Source of the DNA: DASPKX01 sp035627835
GTDB taxonomy: Bacteria > Verrucomicrobiota > Verrucomicrobiia > Limisphaerales > SXQI01
Direction of reading: 5' to 3'
Length of the DNA stretch: 64,000 nucleotides
Assembly: GCA_035627835.1 (NCBI GenBank)
Contig: DASPKX010000025.1
Coordinates: forward strand, 1-64,000
Of the stretch, positions 47,705-54,575 are shown piece after piece. The notes beneath the pieces are model-generated. The model did not search any database. It had not been told where the DNA came from and saw nothing but the letters and a program-made list of their open reading frames with translations. Position 1 is the first letter of the stretch; each line of letters opens with the position of its first letter. The position numbers and the translations under genes are program-made.

Positions 47705-47736
47705 AGGCCGGAAGTTTAACCACTTCCGGCCTTCTT
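47705..47736 (+). terminator. Rho-independent terminator after glnA
   Basis: AGGCCGGAAG and CTTCCGGCCT form a perfect 10-bp stem around an 8-nt loop (47705-47732), followed by TCTTC. It starts 26 nt past the glnA stop and closes the operon. The T-tract is short. Confidence 0.75.
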
Positions 47737-47781
47737 CATTTGCGCCTCGACGCGGCCCTTATTAACTTGCGCCCCACGCTC

Positions 47782-48234
47782 ATGAGAGTGGTCCTCCAAC
47801 GAGTCACACTAGCTTCACTGGTCATCAACGGCGCGGAGCATGCGAAGATCGGGCCGGGCGTCGTCGTGCTCGTGGGGATTGAACCAGCCGACGGCGCGGA
47901 AGACCTCGCCTGGGTTTCTGGCAAACTCGTTCGCCTCCGCATCTTCGACGATGCCGATGGAGTCATGAACCTCTCCGTGTCAGACACTCAGGGCGAACTT
48001 TTAGTTGTGAGCCAATTCACGCTCCACGCGAGCACGGTTAAAGGCAACCGGCCCTCCTACACCCGAGCAGCGCGCCCAGAAGTTGCCCAGCCATTATATG
48101 CATCATTTCTCAAGCAAATCGAAACAGATCTCGGCCGCCCAGTTGCCAGCGGCGTCTTCGGAGCCGACATGAAGATCACCCTCACAAATGACGGCCCAGT
48201 GACGATCCTCCTCAACTCCAAGCAGCGTGAATAA
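47782..48234 (+). CDS. dtd: D-aminoacyl-tRNA deacylase
   Basis: Hydrolyses D-amino acids (and Gly on tRNA-Ala) from mischarged tRNAs, a translation quality-control step. 150 residues from the Met that begins MRVVLQRVTLASLVING; an upstream in-frame start at 47740 would add a non-family leader. Signature motifs are the catalytic-site SQFTLHASTVKGNRPSYTRA and the cross-subunit Gly-cisPro-type NDGPVTILL near the C-terminus. Both define the Dtd1 family. Its stop overlaps the GTG start of the uracil-DNA glycosylase-like gene by 8 nt, so the two are translationally coupled. Confidence 0.93.
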   Translation: MRVVLQRVTLASLVINGAEHAKIGPGVVVLVGIEPADGAEDLAWVSGKLVRLRIFDDADGVMNLSVSDTQGELLVVSQFTLHASTVKGNRPSYTRAARPEVAQPLYASFLKQIETDLGRPVASGVFGADMKITLTNDGPVTILLNSKQRE

Positions 48235-48862
48235 ACCCGCTCCATCCCAACGCGCTCTCCTGGAACAGCACGTCGCTGAACTGCGCGCATGCGCTCGCTG
48301 TCCTGGAATGCACCGCCCTTCGGTGAGCGGCGGGGCCGTGCTCAGCAAGGTCATGCTCGTAGGCCAAGCCCCCGGTGCGAAAGAACCGGTGATGGGCCGC
48401 CCCTTTGCCTGGACTGCTGGCAAAACCCTGTTCCGATGGTTCAACGAAGCCACGGGTTTAACGGAAGAACAGTTCCGGGCCAAAGTTTACATGGCAGCCG
48501 TAGCCCGTTGCTTTCCTGGCAAACGGAATGAAGGCGGAGACCGCGTTCCTGATCGCGGGGAGATCGACGCATGCTCGTTTTGGCTCGAACGCGAGATCCG
48601 GATCCTGCAACCAGAACTCATCCTCCCGGTTGGCAAACTCGCCATCGAGCAATTCCTCGCCGCCGCGCCGTTGGAATCCACCATTGGCCGCGCGTTTCGC
48701 ACCCGTTATGCTGGAGTGGAGTTCGACCTCATCCCCCTGCCCCATCCCTCTGGCGCTTCCCCATGGCCGCGCGTGGAACCCGGCTCCACCCTCACCAAAG
48801 CCGCGCTCCGCCTCATCGCCCAACACCCCGCAATGCAAACGCTGACAAATCCTACCGTTTGA
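48227..48862 (+). CDS. Uracil-DNA glycosylase, family 4-like (4Fe-4S)
   Basis: 211 residues, GTG start overlapping dtd. Motif 1 is VGQAPGAKEPVMGRPFAWTAG, as in the family 4/5 (UDGa/UDGb) superfamily, where the usual form is GEAPG. Motif 3 is LPHPSGAS. Four Cys suit an iron-sulfur cluster: CARC near residues 22-25, then ARCFPGK and IDACSFW. It would remove uracil from DNA to start base excision repair. The absence of the acidic residue in motif 1 (GQAPG) is also seen in several members annotated simply as 'uracil-DNA glycosylase family protein', so the exact substrate is less sure. Confidence 0.82.
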   Translation: MNKPAPSQRALLEQHVAELRACARCPGMHRPSVSGGAVLSKVMLVGQAPGAKEPVMGRPFAWTAGKTLFRWFNEATGLTEEQFRAKVYMAAVARCFPGKRNEGGDRVPDRGEIDACSFWLEREIRILQPELILPVGKLAIEQFLAAAPLESTIGRAFRTRYAGVEFDLIPLPHPSGASPWPRVEPGSTLTKAALRLIAQHPAMQTLTNPTV

Positions 48863-48929
48863 CGACACCATCGTGCTTGCAGTCAGAATAGGTTGCAAAA
48901 TTCCGCAGTTCGGCCACAACTGGCTACCG

Positions 48930-49304
48930 ATGAACGGGAAATCGCCGGACCTCCAAACCGTCGGGACGCAGGCCAGCCGATTTTCCAAGCAGTTCCTAAT
49001 CACATTGGCAACGGCAGTTGCGGTGATTGCCTGCCTGGCAGTATCATTTAACCTTCCCCACGGCTCCCAGGTTCCAGGTGTTCTCTGGAATGCAATCATC
49101 GCGCCAACGCTCTACTTTCTGCCGACCATAATCGCGATAGCACGAAAGCGTCAGACCACGCTTGCGTTGTTCGTCCTCAATCTCGTCGTGGGCTGGACAG
49201 TCATTGGTTGGATTGTCGCGCTCATCTGGGCGCTCTATCAGGAGCGAGATTCTCAGCGTTACGAACCCCACGTTGCCCGCCTTCCAACCACAAGCTTGGA
49301 ATGA
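48930..49304 (+). CDS. Small membrane protein of the superinfection-immunity family
   Basis: About 124 residues from the ATG at 48930 (a GTG at 48873 would add 19). Helix 1 is FLITLATAVAVIACLAVSFN. The C-terminal half, APTLYFLPTIIAIARKRQ then LALFVLNLVVGWTVIGWIVA, matches the phage T4 Imm-like 'superinfection immunity protein' family: a P-T-I/L-x-A stretch, a basic loop, then 'N...GWT.IGW..AL.WA'. Family members are inner-membrane proteins; T4 Imm blocks DNA injection by related phages. Many bacteria carry chromosomal copies whose role is unproven, so phage defence here is only possible. It stands alone between a DNA-repair gene and a response regulator. No phage genes are nearby. Confidence 0.72.
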   Translation: MNGKSPDLQTVGTQASRFSKQFLITLATAVAVIACLAVSFNLPHGSQVPGVLWNAIIAPTLYFLPTIIAIARKRQTTLALFVLNLVVGWTVIGWIVALIWALYQERDSQRYEPHVARLPTTSLE

Positions 49305-49463
49305 TCGTCCTTCCTGCTTGCCACAGCTATCCAATTGCGTGTGGGCTGGCTCTTCTCCCCGCTCCTGCTCCCGACCGCAAGCTGCTCTCCCCCTTTTCCA
49401 GCACACGTTTATAAGGGAAGCCCCGACTAGGTCTCCGCCCCTCTCTTCCTCTACCTTCAGGCC

Positions 49464-49985
49464 ATGAGCGAATCAGCCCCTAATCGCCCAGTTATACTGC
49501 TTGTGGACGACAACCCCCATGACGTCGTCCTCATTCGTTTGGCTTTCCGTAAAGTCGGCATCATTGACACAATCCAGCTCGTCAAGAATGGGGGCGACGC
49601 CATGCGCTACATTAAAGGTGAAGGCCCATACCGCGACCGCAGCCAGTTCCCGCCGCCTACCCTTGTGCTTTTGGACTTAAAGATGCCCCAGACCTCCGGC
49701 TTCGATGTCCTCAACTGGATCCGCAACCAACCCGAGCTTGAATCACTCGTTGTCGTCGTCATGTCCGGCTCCCGGAATGACTCCGATATTGAGAAGGCTT
49801 ACACGCTCGGCGCGAATTCTTACCTTGTGAAGCCAACTCGCTTTGAAGACCTCGTCAAAATGATGGAGTCACTCAAAGATTCCTGCGGCCCCCGCAAACG
49901 GGGATCCCGCGTTATGGCCACGGCCGAGCATCTCCCGGGTGTGCGTCCATTGACCACCGCCTCAATGGTCCCTGCTGGCGCTTAA
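49464..49985 (+). CDS. Single-domain response regulator (Rcp1-like)
   Basis: 173 residues with only a receiver domain: acidic pocket LLVDDNPHD, phospho-acceptor Asp in LVLLDLKMPQTSGFDVL, conserved Ser/Thr in VVMSGSRNDSD, and Lys in SYLVKPTRFEDL. The longer insertion (YIKGEGPYRDRSQFPPPT) is typical of the Rcp1/CheY-like regulators that pair with phytochrome-type or hybrid kinases. A ~35-residue Ala/Gly-rich tail follows without a recognisable output domain. It probably acts by protein-protein contact or in a phosphorelay. No kinase gene is adjacent; the frameshifted PAS-GAF kinase 14 kb away is not an obvious partner. Confidence 0.9.
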   Translation: MSESAPNRPVILLVDDNPHDVVLIRLAFRKVGIIDTIQLVKNGGDAMRYIKGEGPYRDRSQFPPPTLVLLDLKMPQTSGFDVLNWIRNQPELESLVVVVMSGSRNDSDIEKAYTLGANSYLVKPTRFEDLVKMMESLKDSCGPRKRGSRVMATAEHLPGVRPLTTASMVPAGA

Positions 49986-49997
49986 CCCGGCTTTCGA

Positions 49998-50024
49998 GCG
50001 GCTCCTCGATTTTGTTGGAGCCGC
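49998..50024 (+). terminator. Weak hairpin after the response regulator
   Basis: GCGGCTCC and GGAGCCGC form a perfect 8-bp stem with an 11-nt loop, 13 nt after the stop. No T-run follows, so termination is doubtful. It lies in the short gap before ispF. Confidence 0.35.
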
Positions 50025-50051
50025 CTGCCAGCGGTTTATATACTCCCGGGG

Positions 50052-50531
50052 ATGAACAGGGTTGGCATTGGTTACGACGTCCACCAATTGGTTGAAGGTC
50101 GCAAGCTGATTTTGGGGGGTGTCGAACTCCCTCATAACAAAGGCCTGGACGGTCATTCCGATGCCGACGTGCTCATGCACGCTATCACTGATGCTCTCCT
50201 TGGAGCCTTAGGCGAGCGCGATATTGGCCACTTCTTCCCTAACACCGATCCCAGGTGGCGCGGCGCGCCTTCCCGCACCTTTTTGCACGAAGCCGCGCAT
50301 CAGGTTAGTTTCCGTGGAGGGAAGATCATCAATGTGGACGCAACGCTTGTTGCGCAGGCGCCAAAAATCGGGCCCCACGTGGACAAGATGCGCGAGAACA
50401 TTGCTTCCGCTCTAAATATTGAATTGCGCAGGGTCGGCATCAAGGCCACCACCAATGAGGGACTCGGGTTTTTAGGGCGGGAAGAAGGGATTGCAGCGAT
50501 GGCTGTGGCTAGCGTCGATCTCCCGGAGTAA
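50052..50531 (+). CDS. ispF: 2-C-methyl-D-erythritol 2,4-cyclodiphosphate synthase
   Basis: Cyclises CDP-ME-2-phosphate to MEcPP in the MEP (non-mevalonate) isoprenoid pathway. 159 residues, usual length. Begins MNRVGIGYDVHQLVEGRKLI, with zinc ligands Asp9 and His11. The second signature is GHSDADVLMHAITDALLGAL. The remaining core motifs are DIGHFFPNTDPRW, NVDATLVAQAPKI and KATTNEGLGFLGREEGIA. It forms a compact cluster with the small conserved gene that starts 3 nt after its stop and the amidotransferase after that. No other MEP-pathway gene is in the window. It shows that the organism makes isoprenoids by the MEP route. Confidence 0.97.
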   Translation: MNRVGIGYDVHQLVEGRKLILGGVELPHNKGLDGHSDADVLMHAITDALLGALGERDIGHFFPNTDPRWRGAPSRTFLHEAAHQVSFRGGKIINVDATLVAQAPKIGPHVDKMRENIASALNIELRRVGIKATTNEGLGFLGREEGIAAMAVASVDLPE

Positions 50532-50534
50532 ATC

Positions 50535-50804
50535 ATGGCTAAGGCAGAAATCAGTTGGAAATCGCGAAACGAGGAGGGGGTTCGCAGGGAGGTTTACGCC
50601 CGCCACATCGGCAACAAATGGGTCTTCTTTGTCCGGGAGAATCGATTCGACAACTGGGAGGAGCTTCCCGAACCACCGCTGGACGATTGGCTCGAGTTGC
50701 TCGATGCCGTCACGCGCCGCATTGGCCGCCGCCTGCTCCGCCCGGAGGAAGAAGCTCGCGTAAAGGCTTCAATTCGGGAACGCTTCCCAGACGCCAAACT
50801 TTAA
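50535..50804 (+). CDS. Small conserved protein, unknown function
   Basis: 89 residues: ISWKSRNEEGVRREVYARHI, then KWVFFVREN and a C-terminal charged helical part (DDWLELLDAVTRRIGRRLL). No signal or membrane segment. Tightly packed, 3 nt after ispF and 4 nt before the amidotransferase gene, so it is very probably translated. The pattern recalls short uncharacterised proteins found in Verrucomicrobia, but I cannot name a family. Confidence 0.75.
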   Translation: MAKAEISWKSRNEEGVRREVYARHIGNKWVFFVRENRFDNWEELPEPPLDDWLELLDAVTRRIGRRLLRPEEEARVKASIRERFPDAKL

Positions 50805-50808
50805 CACT

Positions 50809-51579
50809 ATGCCAAGGCGCGCTCCCCTCATGATCATTTCCCCCTCGACGGACACTCGAGGGGCGGAGTTCAGCGATTACTCGCTGAATCTTTCCCATGC
50901 GTACACGCGCGCGCTGCTCCAGGCCGGTGGTTTGCCCTGGGTTCCCCCTTGCGCCCCCGACGAAGGCTTTGTTGCGGAAGCCGTGGACCGCGCTGATGGC
51001 GTGATGATCAGCGGCGGCGACGATCTGCAGCCGGAACTCTACTCCTCTGACATTCCCGCTGATCTCCGGGCGACGGTTGGACGGACCGATCCTCCTCGCG
51101 ACCTCTTCGAAACGCTTCTCATTTGCGAAGCCTTTAAACAACGGAAACCTCTTCTCGCCATCTGCCGCGGCCATCAGCTCATGAATGTCGTCTTCGGCGG
51201 AACGCTCTTCATCGACATCCCCACTCAGGTGCCTGGGGCTTTAAAGCATTGCAAGATGGACAAGAAGAGCCAGCCCGTGCATGAAGCCGCGCTCCGGCCA
51301 AACTCCCAGCTTCAGCGTATTCTCGGCACGCCGACAATAAGCGTGAACAGCACACATCATCAGGCTGTCTCCAAGGTGGCGGATCTTTTTCAAGCGGCAG
51401 CCACAAGTCCCGACGGTGTCATTGAAGCCCTTGAACTCAAAGCGGAGCACGCCAAGCTCATGCCCTGGCTTGTTTCCGTGCAATTTCATCCGGAGCGCCT
51501 CATTGACGCGCATCCCCATTTCCTCAACCTTTTTAAGAGCTTCGTTGATGCGGGAGTGAAGAATTCCAAGAATCTATGA
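50809..51579 (+). CDS. Class I glutamine amidotransferase / gamma-glutamyl hydrolase (peptidase C26)
   Basis: 256 residues of the PuuD-like family, which cleaves gamma-glutamyl bonds (for example gamma-glutamyl-GABA in putrescine breakdown). Nucleophile Cys in LLAICRGHQLMNVVFGGTL; catalytic His-Glu pair in VSVQFHPERL; substrate-site pattern MISGGDDLQPELY and INSTHHQAV-like ISVNSTHHQAVSKV. The start at MPRRAPLMIIS is the closest to the upstream gene and fits the family. It overlaps the NtrC-type regulator by 4 nt (ATGA), suggesting coupled expression and a nitrogen-related role. The exact substrate is not shown; no other polyamine-catabolic gene is present. Confidence 0.87.
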   Translation: MPRRAPLMIISPSTDTRGAEFSDYSLNLSHAYTRALLQAGGLPWVPPCAPDEGFVAEAVDRADGVMISGGDDLQPELYSSDIPADLRATVGRTDPPRDLFETLLICEAFKQRKPLLAICRGHQLMNVVFGGTLFIDIPTQVPGALKHCKMDKKSQPVHEAALRPNSQLQRILGTPTISVNSTHHQAVSKVADLFQAAATSPDGVIEALELKAEHAKLMPWLVSVQFHPERLIDAHPHFLNLFKSFVDAGVKNSKNL

Positions 51580-52946
51580 GCGCACGAGTCATGGTGGTTG
51601 ACGATGAGGATCCTATTCGATCCTTGCTCAACACCGTCCTAACCAAAGCGGGTTATCAAGTGAGCGAAGCTGGGGACGGCGCCGCGCTCAAGGACGCCTT
51701 CAGCGGCCCTCAGCCCGACGTGATCCTCCTCGACCTGAAGCTGCCGGACGCGGACGGCCTGGAACTCTTGCCCATCGTTAAAAAGCAATGGCCCGGAGTG
51801 GAGGTCATCATCCTCACCGGTTTCGCGACGCTCGATGCGGCTGTCTCCGCCACTAAGCTCGGCGCCTACGATTTCCAGAAAAAACCATTCGACCACAAAT
51901 CGCTCCTGCTCTCTGTTGATCGCGCCCTCGAGCACAAGCAACTCACCGAGCAAACCAGCGCATTGCGCCAGGCCCTCACTGCCATGAGCAATGGGGCTTC
52001 ACCCATTTTCCAGAGCCCCGCCATTAAATCGATCGTGCGCACCGTCGAGCGTGTTGCCCCGAGCGATGTTTCTGTTCTGATTACCGGCGAAAGCGGCACA
52101 GGCAAAGAAGTCATCGCGGACCTTATTCACACTCTCAGCCCCCGTTCCAAAGGGCCGTTTATTAAAATTAACTGCGCCGCCCTCCCTCGTGAACTGATCG
52201 AGAGCGAACTTTTCGGCTCCGTCCGTGGCGCGTTCACTGGCGCCCAGGCGGACCGTGAAGGCCTCTTCCGTCAGGCTGACGGAGGCACTCTGCTCCTAGA
52301 CGAGTTGGCGGAAATGCCTGTTGAAACTCAGACCAAGCTCCTCCGTGTGCTTCAGGATAAGGAGTTCCGGCCTGTCGGCGGCAAAACCACTTTCAAGACG
52401 GACGTCCGCATCGTCGCCGCCACTAACCAGGAAGTCGAAGTGGCCATTCGCCGCGGCCAACTCCGCGAAGATCTTTTTTACCGGATCAGCGCCATTACCC
52501 TCGCGCTGCCTCCTTTGCGTGATCGCCGTGAAGACATCCTGCCGCTGGCAAATGCATTTCTACGCCGTTATGCAGCCCAGGCCGGCCGGACGATCACCGG
52601 TTTTACACCAGCCGCCGCTGAGAAACTCCAGCGTTACGACTGGCCCGGCAACGTCCGCCAGCTCCAGAATGAAATCCAACGCGCGGTGCTGATGACGGAG
52701 CGCCAGGTGGTCGATCTCGCTGATCTTTCCGCTTCGACCGCCGACGCTGCTGCGACTCCCGCTCAGGAAACCGAAAGCGGTTACACCATCATGGAAGCCA
52801 TGGAGCGCAACACCATCCTGCAGGTGCTTCGTGAAACTAATGGCAACAAATTGGAGGCAGCTCGCCGCCTCGGAATTGGCCGCCAGACCCTCTACAATAA
52901 GCTCAAGGCCTACAACATTGCGGACGCCGATTTCAAAAAGGCTTAA
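51576..52946 (+). CDS. NtrC-family sigma-54-dependent response regulator
   Basis: 456 residues. Receiver domain 1-120 with Asp53 (VILLDLKLPDADG) and Lys in FQKKPFDHKS. AAA+ domain ~140-370 with Walker A GESGTGKE (~171), the sigma-54-contacting GAFTGA loop (218-223), Walker B GTLLLDELAEMP, and R-finger region LREDLFYRISAITLALPPLR. Fis-type HTH at the C-terminus (NKLEAARRLGIGRQTLYNKL). It activates RpoN promoters when phosphorylated. Its start overlaps the amidotransferase stop (ATGA). No kinase is adjacent. The one clear sigma-54 promoter in the window is 7 kb away at glnB-amtB-glnA, which makes this a candidate regulator of that operon. Confidence 0.93.
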   Translation: MSARVMVVDDEDPIRSLLNTVLTKAGYQVSEAGDGAALKDAFSGPQPDVILLDLKLPDADGLELLPIVKKQWPGVEVIILTGFATLDAAVSATKLGAYDFQKKPFDHKSLLLSVDRALEHKQLTEQTSALRQALTAMSNGASPIFQSPAIKSIVRTVERVAPSDVSVLITGESGTGKEVIADLIHTLSPRSKGPFIKINCAALPRELIESELFGSVRGAFTGAQADREGLFRQADGGTLLLDELAEMPVETQTKLLRVLQDKEFRPVGGKTTFKTDVRIVAATNQEVEVAIRRGQLREDLFYRISAITLALPPLRDRREDILPLANAFLRRYAAQAGRTITGFTPAAAEKLQRYDWPGNVRQLQNEIQRAVLMTERQVVDLADLSASTADAAATPAQETESGYTIMEAMERNTILQVLRETNGNKLEAARRLGIGRQTLYNKLKAYNIADADFKKA

Positions 52947-53102
52947 CCGCTCGCGGCGCCTGTCTCCTCGATGAGGAATTTCCCTCAGTCGCATCCCCTA
53001 CGCTTCCGCCCCCGCTCTCCGATAATCGATGGTATTGCCGAGTACGCGCGAATCGGCGCTCGCTCAGGTTGAGCAACCCGCAATCTCAGACGAGCTTGCA
53101 CC

Positions 53103-53408
53103 ATGAAAAAGACATTGTTGTTAGCAGCTCTGGCAACCGGCCTCTTCATTGGATGTGACAACGCTCACAAGACCATTGACGACGAAACGGCGACTGCCAA
53201 AGCAGAGCTGAACATCGATAAAGATCGTGTGGATAACGCGATTGACCGCGCCAAGGAGAACGTTGAGGAAAGCGCTGAAAAGGCCAAAGCTGACCTCGAA
53301 GCCAAGCGCGATTCCGCCAAGGCCCAGATCGAGGCTGACAAAAAGTCCATCGAAGCTGAAGCCGAAGCTGACAAGAAGAAGCTCGAAATCGAAGTGAATA
53401 AAGATTAA
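53103..53408 (+). CDS. Small coiled-coil lipoprotein
   Basis: 101 residues. A signal peptide with lipobox LFIGC (Cys18) predicts lipid anchoring. The mature part is almost entirely a charged helix with heptad-like Ala/Glu/Lys repeats (AKENVEESAEKAKADLEAKR; AEAEADKKKLEIEVNKD). This resembles Lpp-like or stress-induced coiled-coil proteins in pattern only; no family is assigned. It is a single transcription unit followed by a strong terminator. Could help link the outer membrane to the wall, but this is speculation. Confidence 0.8.
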   Translation: MKKTLLLAALATGLFIGCDNAHKTIDDETATAKAELNIDKDRVDNAIDRAKENVEESAEKAKADLEAKRDSAKAQIEADKKSIEAEAEADKKKLEIEVNKD

Positions 53409-53432
53409 TTCACGTTCTCAAACTTCGAGAAG

Positions 53433-53465
53433 AAGCGCCTGCCTAACGGTCGGGCGCTTTTCTTT
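53433..53465 (+). terminator. Rho-independent terminator after the lipoprotein gene
   Basis: AAGCGCCTG pairs with CGGGCGCTT (9 bp, one G-U; 53433-53459) around a loop of 9 nt, and the hairpin runs into a T-rich tail ending TTTTCTTTT. Located 24 nt after the stop. A classical intrinsic terminator. Confidence 0.8.
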
Positions 53466-53564
53466 TGTCCATTAACCGCCGCGCAGGCGCGTCATTCTTT
53501 GTTGACATGTAATCCGGTTCGAAATACATGTCATGCGCAGTGCCGCGCGGAGCGTCTAAGAACT

Positions 53565-54527
53565 ATGGCGAATCAACTGCTAACCTATGCCGTCTACAAT
53601 CTCTTGAAGATTGCCCGAGCCCTTTTCCCCGTCCTGCTCTCTGCGATCACGGGGTTGGCTGCGGAGCGCTTCACGGTCGCCACCTACAACATTGAGAACT
53701 ACCTGGACGTTCAAGCTGCTGGCCGCGAACTGAAGTCTCCCGAGTCGCGCGCGAAAGTTCATGAATACATCCTCCTGATGAAGCCTGATGTTTTAGCGCT
53801 GCAGGAGATCGGCTCTAGCAACTCGCTCGCCCAACTACGCACAACTCTCAAAGCCGCAGGCCTGGATTATCCTCACACCGCCTTCGTGGATGGGCCAGAT
53901 CCCTTCCTCAACCTCGCTGTCCTGAGCCGGTTCCCGATCATCGCCCAAAGAGCCCACACAAACGAGAACTACCTCTTGCGCGGGAAGCGATTTCGCGCTG
54001 CCCGCGGCTTTGCGGAGGTGGATCTGCGCGTGAACCCACATTACCAGTTCACCTTGGTTACCGCCCATCTGAAGTCCCGCCGCGCCTCCGCCGAAGCGGA
54101 CGAATCGGAGATGCGCGAACAGGAAGCCTTGTTGCTGCGCGAAAAAGTCGATGCAGTTTTCCAGCGGAACCCAAACGCGAACTTGATCGTTCTTGGGGAC
54201 ATGAACGACGTTCGCAGCAGCAAAACCGTTCGCACACTGATGGGTCGCGGACGCACAGCCTTGCTCGATCTTCGGCCATCTGAGCGCAACGGGGACAATC
54301 GATCCACAGGCCGCGACAGCCTTGACGACCGCGCCATCACTTGGACGCACCATTTTGTCCGTGATGACACCTACAGCCGCTCCGATTACATCTTCGTCAG
54401 TCCCGGAATGTTCCGGGAACTGCGTCCAGAAGCCACTTACATTCCCACTTTGGCGAACTGGGGTTTGGCTTCTGACCGCCGTCCCGTGATCGCCACATTC
54501 GTGGCTGAAGAGGTTGGCAGTCGTTAA
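53565..54527 (+). CDS. Exported endonuclease/exonuclease/phosphatase (EEP) family protein with altered catalytic His
   Basis: 320 residues from MANQLLTYAVYNLL; an upstream in-frame start at 53499 adds 22 unlikely residues. A hydrophobic stretch (ALFPVLLSAITGLAAE) predicts export. EEP motifs in order: TYNIENYLD (Asn), LQEIGS (metal Glu), VTAHLKS, VLGDMNDV (Asp/Asn), SDYIFVSP. The final motif, normally SDH with the general-base His, is SDRRPVIATF, so His is replaced by Arg. The remaining active site is complete. Relatives hydrolyse phosphodiesters or phosphomonoesters in nucleic acids, lipids or sugars. This copy may be inactive, changed in mechanism, or contain a sequencing error (CAC to CGC). 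Alone in its strand unit, followed 49 nt later by an ABC exporter. Confidence 0.82.
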   Translation: MANQLLTYAVYNLLKIARALFPVLLSAITGLAAERFTVATYNIENYLDVQAAGRELKSPESRAKVHEYILLMKPDVLALQEIGSSNSLAQLRTTLKAAGLDYPHTAFVDGPDPFLNLAVLSRFPIIAQRAHTNENYLLRGKRFRAARGFAEVDLRVNPHYQFTLVTAHLKSRRASAEADESEMREQEALLLREKVDAVFQRNPNANLIVLGDMNDVRSSKTVRTLMGRGRTALLDLRPSERNGDNRSTGRDSLDDRAITWTHHFVRDDTYSRSDYIFVSPGMFRELRPEATYIPTLANWGLASDRRPVIATFVAEEVGSR

Positions 54528-54575
54528 CCCTCTTTCTTGAACTCACCCCTAAACCTGCCATCGTAGCCCGACGAA

